DNA of 6,854 nucleotides from an uncultured Clostridia bacterium (GCA_934154515.1 CAKPGD010000061.1:1-6854); one strand, 5' to 3'; counted from the first letter of the stretch, positions 1-5,488 are shown. Notes: generated from the letters alone by a model not told the origin. Numbers and translations: made by a program.

Positions 1-27
1 TTCTTGTACTGAATATTTTTGTTGCAC
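1..27 (-). CDS. 5' end of an unidentified leftward gene (partial)
   Basis: Only nine codons are inside the window: GTG followed by Q-Q-K-Y-S-V-Q-E, open to the left edge. The start is inferred from a GAGAGG Shine-Dalgarno-like stretch at 37-42, which leaves 9 nt before the GTG. A sigma-A-like promoter lies upstream (99-127), and the M14 peptidase terminator before that isolates it as a new transcription unit. Nine residues are too few to identify a family. The GTG start and slightly long SD spacing keep confidence low. Confidence 0.4.
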
Positions 28-60
28 TTTTATTAACCTCTCTTTCTTTTTAATTTTTTT

Positions 61-85
61 ATGTTATAAGGCCTTAATATAACAT
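61..85. promoter_or_regulatory. Inverted repeat in the leader of the left-edge gene
   Basis: ATGTTATA (61-68) is matched by TATAACAT (78-85) around a GC-richer centre containing AAGGCCTT. It lies downstream of the predicted leftward promoter and about 34 nt before the GTG start. It would therefore be in the 5' untranslated leader, as an operator or an RNA hairpin. On the minus strand it is followed by an A-run rather than a T-run, so it does not look like an intrinsic terminator. Confidence 0.4.
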
Positions 86-98
86 CTATTTTAATTAT

Positions 99-127
99 AG
101 TTTACTATCGTTTTATGTAAATGTCAA
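99..127 (-). promoter_or_regulatory. Sigma-A-like promoter for the left-edge gene
   Basis: On the minus strand a perfect TTGACA (122-127) is followed after 17 nt by TAAACT (99-104), a 4/6 match to TATAAT. A perfect TATAAT overlaps at 94-99 but would give a 22 nt spacer. Transcription would start near position 92 and run through the dyad at 61-85 to the GTG at 27. The strong -35 and correct spacer make this one of the better promoter candidates in the window. Confidence 0.5.
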
Positions 128-136
128 GGAAAATCG

Positions 137-163
137 TTCGTCAAATTCTGCCTATTTTCGACA
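137..163 (-). promoter_or_regulatory. Two candidate Spo0A boxes (0A boxes)
   Basis: The minus strand carries TGTCGAA at 157-163 and TGACGAA at 137-143. Both fit the TGNCGAA core of the Spo0A box known from Bacillus and Clostridium. They have the same orientation, their starts are 20 bp apart (about two helical turns), and they lie 9-36 bp upstream of the -35 at 122-127, where an activator could act. I found no other TGNCGAA match in the window. Spo0A control of the left-edge gene is inference. Confidence 0.4.
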
Positions 164-170
164 TCTATAC

Positions 171-200
171 AAAAAAATTAAACAGATAAATTATCTGTTT
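171..200 (-). terminator. Intrinsic terminator of the M14 peptidase gene
   Basis: On the minus strand an 8 bp stem (AAACAGAT paired with ATCTGTTT, arms 193-200 and 180-187) with a 5 nt loop is followed by AATTTTTTT. It begins three bases beyond the peptidase stop codon. This separates the peptidase from the leftward unit at 1-127. Confidence 0.8.
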
Positions 201-202
201 TT

Positions 203-1123
203 CTAGCATTCTTCTATTGCTACCAATAGTATTTCTTCTATTTCATTATATATTTCTTCTGCTTTTTCTAATGGTAGTGATTTTCCTTCTTCTCCTCTTC
301 CTATTTCTATTGTATATCCTGGTTTGTTAAATTTATCTATAAACCAGTCTTTATATCCTGCAAAAGAAGAATAATAATTTGGTTGTGTTAATATATATCC
401 ACTTACTTTTTCCATTTTTTTGCCTATTTCATATGCTTTTTTTATTTTTTTATTTAAATAACTCCAATATATTTCTTGTCCTTGCGAATGCAATGATATT
501 GTCATATCAAAATTAAATAGTTCTGTAAAATTTATCATATTTTTAGTTTCTATTTCTGAAATTTCATTTGGTCCTGGATAATCTCTTGGACCTGGATTAA
601 CTATTCCTTTTTTTGCTTTATTTTTTACTGCAATTTCCCACCCTGCTGGATAATTTAAATTTAAATCTACACCTCTAATATTCGATTTCCATTCATCTAG
701 TTTATTTATATAATTTTCCCATATATTTTTATATAAATTATTATTCAATATATTTTTATTTTTTAAACATAAATTAACTCCATCTGGATTTACCATTGGT
801 ACTATATATATACTTGTTCTATTCCATAATTCATTTATATTTCTCCCTTTATATATTTCTTTATTTTTATATAAATTTATATATTTTTCTATAAACATCA
901 TTGTTATTAAGCTTGTCATCCATTCGTTTGCGTGATGTGATGCATTTATAAATAATTTTCTGTCACCTTCTCCTAATTTTATATAATATATTTCTTCTCC
1001 TAATGTACTTTTTCCTATTGATTTTATTTTAAATAAATTATATTCATATTTTAAAAAAAATAAATCATTTTTTAAGATGTCATATGTATAATTTTTATTT
1101 GTTTTTATTATTTTGTTTTTCAT
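203..1123 (-). CDS. M14-family zinc peptidase, gamma-D-glutamyl-diamino acid endopeptidase-like
   Basis: A 306-residue metallopeptidase of the M14 (carboxypeptidase A) superfamily. It probably cleaves the gamma-D-Glu to diaminopimelate bond of peptidoglycan peptides. Zinc ligands are visible as H64-x-x-E67 (HHANEW) and H212 (SLHSQGQ). The general base is E273 (TIEIGRG), and Y251 aligns with Tyr248 of carboxypeptidase A at the same offset as E273. The substrate-side motif RGVDLNLNYPAGW (150-162) has Leu where carboxypeptidases have the Arg of NRN, a change I associate with the bacterial cell-wall peptidase branch. There is no signal peptide, LysM domain or membrane segment, so the protein is probably cytoplasmic, as in muropeptide recycling or in the mother cell or spore. 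AGGAG at 1131-1135 with a 7 nt spacer supports the start. It has its own terminator and a long AT-only leader. The family is certain; the exact substrate is inferred. Confidence 0.88.
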   Translation of the reverse strand: MKNKIIKTNKNYTYDILKNDLFFLKYEYNLFKIKSIGKSTLGEEIYYIKLGEGDRKLFINASHHANEWMTSLITMMFIEKYINLYKNKEIYKGRNINELWNRTSIYIVPMVNPDGVNLCLKNKNILNNNLYKNIWENYINKLDEWKSNIRGVDLNLNYPAGWEIAVKNKAKKGIVNPGPRDYPGPNEISEIETKNMINFTELFNFDMTISLHSQGQEIYWSYLNKKIKKAYEIGKKMEKVSGYILTQPNYYSSFAGYKDWFIDKFNKPGYTIEIGRGEEGKSLPLEKAEEIYNEIEEILLVAIEEC

Positions 1124-1140
1124 AGTTGTTCTCCTATTTA

Positions 1141-1290
1141 TTTTTTATCTACTTTAATTTTATTTATTTTTAAATTTTTTATTATTTTTTATTAAAATTT
1201 TTTAATTATTTATTATATCTTATTTATTATTTTATTTGTTATTATTTTTTATTTATTATTATTTATTATTTTTTATTATTTTTATTTTTT
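1141..1290. repeat. Near-pure A/T low-complexity tract
   Basis: Only four G or C bases occur in these 150 bp. The plus strand is T-dominated with irregular TTATT and TTTATTA units, so the minus strand is A-rich (AATAAT, AAATAA). It lies directly upstream of the SD of the M14 peptidase gene and would form its promoter or leader region. Candidate -10 elements are too numerous to choose one. No gene is present here. Confidence 0.8.
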
Positions 1291-1319
1291 TGAATATATT
1301 TTTTATTTTTGCACATAAT
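1290..1319 (+). promoter_or_regulatory. Weak candidate plus-strand promoter
   Basis: TTGAAT (1290-1295), 18 nt, then CATAAT (1314-1319), a 5/6 match to TATAAT. It would drive a rightward transcript across 1326-1777, the segment with plus-strand G excess, ending at the hairpin at 1740-1777. AT-rich DNA yields such matches easily, so this is tentative. Confidence 0.2.
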
Positions 1320-1328
1320 ACTATTGTA

Positions 1329-1344
1329 AGGTTAATATTAGCCT
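1329..1344. repeat. Near-palindrome, copy 1 (GTTAATATTAGC core)
   Basis: AGGTTAATATTAGCCT is a 16 bp dyad interrupted only by one G/T mismatch pair. Its 12-base core is repeated exactly at 1719-1730, where the flanks are different but again self-complementary. Retention of symmetry with different flanks suggests a protein-binding site or paired RNA elements rather than chance duplication. Confidence 0.4.
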
Positions 1345-1429
1345 AACTAAGAGTAATATTAGGTTTTAATTAGCTTTTTATTATTCGAGCAAAGATGTAA
1401 TATGGCTTAATTTAATTTTAGGTTATATT

Positions 1430-1531
1430 ATGTCGGCGATGAAGAATATATTATTTGTTTGCAAGCTATATTTTTACATTATATTTTATTTTATTTTATT
1501 ATATTTTGTATTTATATATATGGTTAAATGA
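1430..1531 (+). CDS. Possible 33-residue hydrophobic small protein
   Basis: ATG to TGA, 33 codons. A short polar start (MSAMKN) leads into a long run of I, L, F, Y and V and a MVK end, which would form a single membrane helix. An AGGT stretch at 1420-1423 is a weak SD with about 6-7 nt spacing. Most of the hydrophobic codons come from a T-rich simple sequence (1470-1520), which produces Phe, Tyr, Ile and Leu by chance. It resembles type I toxin peptides only in size and hydrophobicity; no homology is claimed. Confidence 0.18.
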   Translation: MSAMKNILFVCKLYFYIIFYFILLYFVFIYMVK

Positions 1532-1571
1532 TAAATAATATATTGGAGTTAAGATTATATTTATATAATAC

Positions 1572-1688
1572 ATGGTTGTTAATAGTCCTTTTAGGATGAA
1601 TACAGTTATTATGTGTGTATTTATAGTCGAGCAAGTGATTATTATTTTTGGTTTATTGCTTATTTATGCAGTAATGTATATTAGGTGA
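1572..1688 (+). CDS. Possible 38-residue single-helix membrane peptide
   Basis: ATG to TGA, 38 codons, with an in-frame stop just before the ATG. Residues 1-9 are polar (MVVNSPFRM). Residues 10-36 form one hydrophobic stretch with a central Glu-Gln pair, and the end is YIR. Codon use is more varied than in the ORF at 1430, so it is less easily explained by simple sequence. No SD is properly spaced: GGAG at 1545-1548 is 23 nt away. A small membrane protein is possible, but a chance open frame is at least as likely. Confidence 0.2.
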   Translation: MVVNSPFRMNTVIMCVFIVEQVIIIFGLLLIYAVMYIR

Positions 1689-1715
1689 GAAAATTAGGAA
1701 TAATAGTTTGAGCTG

Positions 1716-1733
1716 AAAGTTAATATTAGCTTT
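1716..1733. repeat. Near-palindrome, copy 2 (GTTAATATTAGC core)
   Basis: AAAGTTAATATTAGCTTT is an 18 bp dyad with a single G/T mismatch pair. It shares its 12-base core exactly with the copy at 1331-1342, about 390 bp away. It lies seven bases from the strong hairpin at 1740-1777. Confidence 0.4.
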
Positions 1734-1739
1734 ATATGA

Positions 1740-1777
1740 TAAATGCACGTAAGAGAAAACTCTCTTACGTGCATTTA
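1740..1777. terminator. Perfect 17 bp hairpin, probable terminator
   Basis: Arms 1740-1756 and 1761-1777 are perfectly complementary around a 4 nt loop, with far more G/C than the surroundings. The hairpin begins 13 nt beyond the stop of the 129-residue protein gene, so it most likely terminates that minus-strand transcript. The T-run after the stem is short in both directions (TTTATCATA on minus, TTTAATTAA on plus). It could also terminate a plus-strand transcript from 1311-1739. Confidence 0.65.
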
Positions 1778-1790
1778 ATTAAAAATATAT

Positions 1791-2180
1791 TTATATTTTT
1801 TTCAATTTTAATAATGCGATAGAAATATACTTAACCATTTCATGTATTTCATAATTTATATCTATTTCTTCTACTTTATTTTTGTACCTCATTTGGTCTA
1901 ATAAATATAAATTATTAATACGTTTCCAAACCACAGCAAAACTTTCATTTAAAGAATCATATGCATATAGTTCTAAACCTTCCTCATTTGTATATTCTAC
2001 TATCTTGACTCCTCTTATAGGAATCACATTTTTTACCCGTTCTGGGCGAGCTGTTCTTATTTTTTTATAAGTATCTTCATCAAAAACAATAGCCTTTTTT
2101 TCATATTTAGTACATGCCTTTATAATGCTTTCTTTAACATTTTCTTTTTCTAGAACTTGTAATTTTTTTATTATATACAT
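1791..2180 (-). CDS. Hypothetical protein, 129 residues
   Basis: I do not recognise the family. The protein is charged, soluble-looking and mixed alpha/beta in appearance, with a Lys-rich N-terminal third, an ARPERVKNVIP segment near residues 44-54, and a final helix ending LLKLKKI. There is no signal peptide, membrane helix or obvious metal or nucleotide motif. The start is set at the second ATG (2180), because the strong SD GGGAGGAA at 2186-2193 lies 5-12 nt upstream of it. The first ATG, at 2195, would place that SD inside the coding region. It stands alone between the gyrB terminator and the hairpin at 1740-1777. Its arginine codons include CGC and CGG, and it contains GC-richer patches, which hints at a separate origin. 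Its position after gyrB, where gyrA is common, is unusual. Confidence 0.75.
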   Translation of the reverse strand: MYIIKKLQVLEKENVKESIIKACTKYEKKAIVFDEDTYKKIRTARPERVKNVIPIRGVKIVEYTNEEGLELYAYDSLNESFAVVWKRINNLYLLDQMRYKNKVEEIDINYEIHEMVKYISIALLKLKKI

Positions 2181-2185
2181 CTTGC

Positions 2186-2193
2186 TTCCTCCC
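2186..2193 (-). promoter_or_regulatory. Ribosome binding site that fixes the start at 2180
   Basis: GGGAGGAA on the minus strand, with GGAGG (2188-2192) placed 7 nt before the ATG at 2178-2180. It overlaps an upstream in-frame ATG at 2193-2195, which has no SD of its own. The five-residue N-terminal extension from that ATG (MGGSK) is therefore the SD read as protein. Confidence 0.85.
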
Positions 2194-2240
2194 ATATTGT
2201 TAAAAAAATTTTTAAGTTACTTTTTCTATACATTATTAAA

Positions 2241-2284
2241 CAAAAAAATATTATGTATATTTTATCATAATATACATAATATTT
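2241..2284 (-). terminator. Intrinsic terminator of gyrB
   Basis: A perfect 16 bp stem (arms 2269-2284 and 2246-2261, 7 nt loop) starts 5 nt after the gyrB stop. On the minus strand its end merges into a T-run of about nine bases. The stem has a single G/C pair, so stability comes from its length. It separates gyrB from the hypothetical gene at 1791-2180. Confidence 0.85.
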
Positions 2285-2289
2285 CAATA

Positions 2290-4221
2290 TTAAATATCTA
2301 GGTTTCTAACATATTTAGCATTTTTTTGTATAAATTCTCTACGTGGTTCTATATCGTCTCCCATTAGTATTGTAAATATTTCATCTGCTTTTATTGCATC
2401 TTCCATAGTTACTTTTACTAATATTCTATTTGCTGGATCCATTGTTGTTTCCCATAATTGTTCTGGGTTCATTTCTCCTAGACCTTTATATCTTTGTAAT
2501 CCTAATTGTTCTCTTGCAATTCCTTTTTGTTCTAGTTCTTTATATGCTTTATCTAAGTCTTCGTCTGTATAGCAATATACATCTTCCATTCCTTTTTTAG
2601 ATAATTTATATAGTGGTGGTTGTGCTAAATATACATTTCCATTTTCTATTAATGGTCTCATATATCTAAAGAAGAATGTTAATAATAAAGTTCTTATGTG
2701 TGCTCCATCTACGTCGGCATCGGCCATTATTATTACTTTTCCATAACGTATTTTTGTTATATCAAAATCTGCTCCTATTCCTGCTCCTACTGCTAATATA
2801 ACTGGATTTAATTTATCGTTTCCATATATTTTATCTGCTCTTGCTTTTTCTACGTTAAGCATTTTTCCCCATAATGGAAGTATTGCTTGAAAACGTCTAT
2901 CTCTTCCTTGTTTAGCACTTCCTCCGGCAGAGTCTCCTTCGACTATATATACTTCACATTCTTCTGGATTTTTGCTACTACAATCTGCTAATTTTCCAGG
3001 AAGTGTTGTTGTTTCTAATGAATTTTTTCTTCTTACTAAGTCTCTTGCTTTTCTTGCTGCTTCTCTTGCTCTATATGCACTAATACATTTTTCAAGAATT
3101 GCTTTTGCTACTGATGGATTTTCTTCTAAAAATTCTGCTAAAGCTTCGTTTACTAAGCTTTGAACTATTCCTGTAACATTACTATTTCCTAATTTTGTTT
3201 TAGTTTGTCCTTCAAATTGAGGTTCTTTTACTTTTACAGAAACTACTGCTGTTATTCCCTCTCTTATATCTTCTCCTGATAAATTAGAGTCTTTTTCTTT
3301 TAATAAATTATGACTTCTTGCATAATCATTAAATGTTTTTGTAATAGCTCTTTTAAATCCTTCTAAGTGTGTTCCACCTTCTATTGTGTTAATATTATTA
3401 ACAAAAGTATAAATATTTTCTGAATAGCTTGTTGTATATTGGAAAGCTATTTCAACTGGAACTTCTCCATCTATTTTATCAATATATATTGGATCTTTAT
3501 GTAATTTTTCTTTATTTTTATTTAAAAATTCTACAAATGAAATTAGTCCACCTTCAAAATGAAATTCTGCTTTTTTAGGTGTTTCTTCTCTTAAGTCTTC
3601 AATTGTTATTTTTAAACCTTTTGTTAAGAAAGCCATTTCTCTAAATCTTGTTTCTAGTGTTTCATAGTCATAGTTTAGACTTTCAAAAATAGTATTGTCT
3701 GCTAAAAATCTAACTTTTGTACCTGTTTTTTTAGAATCTGCTATTCTTTTTAATGGCTCTACTGTCTTTCCTTTTTCGAATTTCATTTCATATTTTCCGC
3801 CATCTCTTTCAATAGTTACTTCTGTCCAAGTAGATAATGCATTTACTACTGAAGCACCAACTCCATGAAGTCCTCCAGATACTTTGTATCCGCTATCTCC
3901 TCCAAATTTACCACCAGCATGTAAAACAGTGTATACTGTTTCTGCAGCTGATATTTTTGTTTTAGGATGTATGTCTACTGGGATACCTCTACCATTATCT
4001 TGTACTGATATAATATTTCCAGGTTCTATTTGTATATTAATTTCTGTACAATAACCTGCTAATGCTTCATCAACACAGTTATCTACTATTTCATATACCA
4101 TATGATGAAGACCTCTTAATGATGTACTTCCTATGTACATACCAGGTCTTTTTCTTACTGCTTCTAGACCTTCTAGTACTTGTATTTGTTCTGCACCATA
4201 CTTGTGTTCATATTTTTCCAT
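2290..4221 (-). CDS. gyrB: DNA gyrase subunit B
   Basis: A 643-residue ATPase subunit of DNA gyrase (A2B2), which introduces negative supercoils ahead of forks; full length for the family. The N-terminal GHKL ATPase shows EIVDNCVDEA (44-53; catalytic E44, Mg-binding N48), DNGRGIP (75-81), and the ATP lid with GGKFGG and GGLHGVG (103-122). The transducer carries the QTK loop (Q339-K341). The TOPRIM domain has EGDSAGG (428-434) and the metal-binding DADVD (501-505). QRYKGLGEMNPEQLW (576-590) and the ending NAKYVRNLDI mark the gyrase tail and favour GyrB over ParE. The SD AAGGAAGG (4229-4236) is 7 nt before the ATG. recF lies 103 bp upstream with no clear terminator between, while a paired DnaA-box element and a possible promoter fill that gap. 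gyrA does not follow: a terminator comes directly after the stop. Trp451 in LPLWGKML replaces the Arg or Lys of some relatives and appears to be lineage variation. Confidence 0.98.
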   Translation of the reverse strand: MEKYEHKYGAEQIQVLEGLEAVRKRPGMYIGSTSLRGLHHMVYEIVDNCVDEALAGYCTEINIQIEPGNIISVQDNGRGIPVDIHPKTKISAAETVYTVLHAGGKFGGDSGYKVSGGLHGVGASVVNALSTWTEVTIERDGGKYEMKFEKGKTVEPLKRIADSKKTGTKVRFLADNTIFESLNYDYETLETRFREMAFLTKGLKITIEDLREETPKKAEFHFEGGLISFVEFLNKNKEKLHKDPIYIDKIDGEVPVEIAFQYTTSYSENIYTFVNNINTIEGGTHLEGFKRAITKTFNDYARSHNLLKEKDSNLSGEDIREGITAVVSVKVKEPQFEGQTKTKLGNSNVTGIVQSLVNEALAEFLEENPSVAKAILEKCISAYRAREAARKARDLVRRKNSLETTTLPGKLADCSSKNPEECEVYIVEGDSAGGSAKQGRDRRFQAILPLWGKMLNVEKARADKIYGNDKLNPVILAVGAGIGADFDITKIRYGKVIIMADADVDGAHIRTLLLTFFFRYMRPLIENGNVYLAQPPLYKLSKKGMEDVYCYTDEDLDKAYKELEQKGIAREQLGLQRYKGLGEMNPEQLWETTMDPANRILVKVTMEDAIKADEIFTILMGDDIEPRREFIQKNAKYVRNLDI

Positions 4222-4245
4222 ATTTATACCTTCCTTATCTTTTAG

Positions 4246-4277
4246 TTATCCACATATTATTAATTATCTGTTGATAA
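4246..4277. promoter_or_regulatory. Inverted DnaA-box pair upstream of gyrB
   Basis: A perfect consensus box TTATCCACA on plus (4246-4254) faces TGTTGATAA (4269-4277, one mismatch on minus) across exactly 14 bp. It lies 25 bp before the gyrB start and 4 bp downstream of a possible -10. A pair with the same geometry occurs upstream of recF (5446-5477). DnaA binding here could repress gyrB transcription or act as an extra origin-region cluster; both are inference. Confidence 0.7.
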
Positions 4278-4281
4278 CCAT

Positions 4282-4308
4282 CTTATATCTTTTGCATTTT
4301 TTTTGCAA
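4282..4308 (-). promoter_or_regulatory. Candidate gyrB promoter
   Basis: On the minus strand TTGCAA (4303-4308) is followed by TATAAG (4282-4287), with a 15 nt spacer that is short for sigma-A. The predicted transcript start would fall at the edge of the DnaA-box pair at 4246-4277. Read-through from recF is an alternative source of gyrB mRNA. Confidence 0.3.
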
Positions 4309-4324
4309 GTTTTTTTATAAAATT

Positions 4325-5392
4325 TTATTTATTAACAGTTCCTTCTTTTACATTATATATTTTATAATCTAAATTTGGAATTTCTATTTTGTCTGTACAT
4401 GTTATTATTACTTGTGTATTTTTTATATTTTCTAAAAAATTTCTTCTTCTTTTTTCATCAAGCTCTGACATAAAATCATCAAGTAATAATATTGGATATT
4501 CTCCTATTTCATCATAAATTACTTGAAGTTCAGATATTTTTAAAGATAATACTACTGTTCTATTTTGCCCTTGTGATCCATATATATTTACTAATTTATC
4601 ATTTATATAAATATTAAAATCATCTCTATGTATTCCTTTTGTAGTATTTCCTCTTATTATATCTACTTTTCTTCTTTCTTTTAATAAATTTAAATATTCT
4701 TCTTTATTATTGCAATTAGAAATATATTCTATTTTTAACTCTTCTTTTTCATCTGTTATTCCATTATGTATTTTATTTATTTTGCTTTTTATTTTTTCTA
4801 TAAATTCATTTCTATAAATATATATTTTTTCGCCATATTCTGCTAGTTTTTCATCCCATATTTCAAGCATTTCTTCTGGCTTATTTTCTAATTTTATTTG
4901 TTTTAAATAATTATTTCTTTGTTCTAATGTTTTATTATACATATTTAGTAAATGAACATAGTTTGGTCTTAATTGACCTATCATTATATCTAAAAATCTT
5001 CTTCTTTTTTGCGGTGTATCTTTTAATATATTTATATCTTCTGGAGTAAATAATACTGTATTTATATTTCCTAATAATTCACTTAATTTTTTTATTTTTA
5101 TTCCATTTACATAAATGCTTTTTTTATTGTTTAATTCTATTTTTATTTTACCATCTCTATCACTTTTTTCATATTCTGTAATTATAGATGTATTTTCTTC
5201 ATTAAATTTAATTACTTCTGCATCTTTATTTGTTCTAAATGATTTTCCAAGTGAACACATAAATATAGATTCTATTATATTTGTTTTTCCTTGAGCATTA
5301 TCTCCATAAAATATATTTATATTTTTTTCGAATTCTATTTCTTGTTCTTTATAATTTCTAAAATTAGTTAATTTAATTTTTTTTATGTACAT
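4325..5392 (-). CDS. recF: DNA replication and repair protein RecF
   Basis: A 355-residue SMC-like ATPase, normal length for RecF. It binds DNA at gaps and helps RecO and RecR load RecA during gap repair and fork restart. The start MYIKKIKLTNFRNY is typical. Walker A is GDNAQGKTN (30-38, K36). The ABC signature is YGSQGQNR (271-278). Walker B is ILLLDD (301-306), followed by the D-loop MSELDE (308-313). The central lever-arm helices are rich in Lys and Glu. The ATG is the first in-frame start after a stop, but no Shine-Dalgarno sequence precedes it; the upstream 30 nt are A/T/C-rich. It lies 128 bp from dnaN and 103 bp from gyrB. The usual yaaA (before) and remB (after) are missing. Confidence 0.97.
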   Translation of the reverse strand: MYIKKIKLTNFRNYKEQEIEFEKNINIFYGDNAQGKTNIIESIFMCSLGKSFRTNKDAEVIKFNEENTSIITEYEKSDRDGKIKIELNNKKSIYVNGIKIKKLSELLGNINTVLFTPEDINILKDTPQKRRRFLDIMIGQLRPNYVHLLNMYNKTLEQRNNYLKQIKLENKPEEMLEIWDEKLAEYGEKIYIYRNEFIEKIKSKINKIHNGITDEKEELKIEYISNCNNKEEYLNLLKERRKVDIIRGNTTKGIHRDDFNIYINDKLVNIYGSQGQNRTVVLSLKISELQVIYDEIGEYPILLLDDFMSELDEKRRRNFLENIKNTQVIITCTDKIEIPNLDYKIYNVKEGTVNK

Positions 5393-5445
5393 ATATATGT
5401 TAGAGTTTGAAGTTGAATATTAATTTTAATATATATTAGATATAG

Positions 5446-5477
5446 TTTTCCACAATTTATTAATAACTTGTGAATAA
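5446..5477. promoter_or_regulatory. Inverted DnaA-box pair upstream of recF
   Basis: TTTTCCACA on plus (5446-5454) faces TGTGAATAA (5469-5477, minus box TTATTCACA) across 14 bp. Each has one mismatch to TTATCCACA. The inner spacer shares TTATTAAT with the gyrB-side element at 4246-4277. It lies 5 bp downstream of a perfect -10 (5483-5488), so bound DnaA would cover the transcript start. Confidence 0.6.
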
Positions 5478-5482
5478 CTTTT

Positions 5483-5488
5483 ATTATA
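5483..5488 (-). promoter_or_regulatory. Candidate -10 element of a recF promoter
   Basis: A perfect TATAAT on the minus strand, about 90 nt before the recF ATG. The position 17 nt upstream (5506-5511) reads TGAGAA, a poor -35, so the promoter would be weak or activator-dependent. A transcript from here would begin inside the DnaA-box pair at 5446-5477. Confidence 0.35.

Larger units (their letters stand above)
1311..1739. other. Intergenic segment with reversed strand skew, no confident gene
   Basis: No long reading frame exists on either strand. By hand count, the plus strand of 1321-1740 holds 69 G and 23 C, the reverse of the C-over-G bias expected on that strand where the genes run leftward. 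The segment contains two near-palindromes sharing the 12-mer GTTAATATTAGC (1331-1342 and 1719-1730), a partial third copy near 1353-1361, the 8-mer TCGAGCAA twice (1385-1392 and 1627-1634), and two very short hydrophobic plus-strand ORFs. It could be a plus-strand small RNA or small-protein transcript, a decayed gene, or plain drift. Confidence 0.5.

Noticed and set aside
94..99. Perfect TATAAT near the TTGACA at 122-127
   Set aside because: The spacer would be 22 nt, so the overlapping TAAACT at 17 nt is the better -10.
1882..2070. Plus-strand open frame opposite the hypothetical gene
   Set aside because: It lies wholly inside the minus-strand gene with a strong SD, and has no SD or recognisable protein of its own.
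2181..2195. Upstream ATG adding MGGSK to the hypothetical protein
   Set aside because: Those codons are the SD sequence for the ATG at 2180, and the upstream ATG has no SD.
2972..3163. Plus-strand open frame inside gyrB
   Set aside because: Antisense shadow of a highly conserved gyrB segment.
3330..3350. Trp451 in the gyrB LPLWGKML segment
   Set aside because: The frame is intact and the surrounding TOPRIM residues are conserved. From memory this Trp is common in Clostridia, so it is not treated as anomalous.
4291..4308. TTGCA/TGCAA hairpin after recF
   Set aside because: A stem of about 5 bp, followed by A/T-mixed sequence on the minus strand rather than a T-run. Not credible as a recF terminator.
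4062..4372. Two overlapping plus-strand open frames at the gyrB start and recF end
   Set aside because: Low-complexity Leu, Ile and Phe-rich translations of T-rich antisense DNA, with no SD support.
5389..5400. 12 bp palindrome ACATATATATGT overlapping the recF start
   Set aside because: Simple alternating AT repeat, expected by chance at this base composition.
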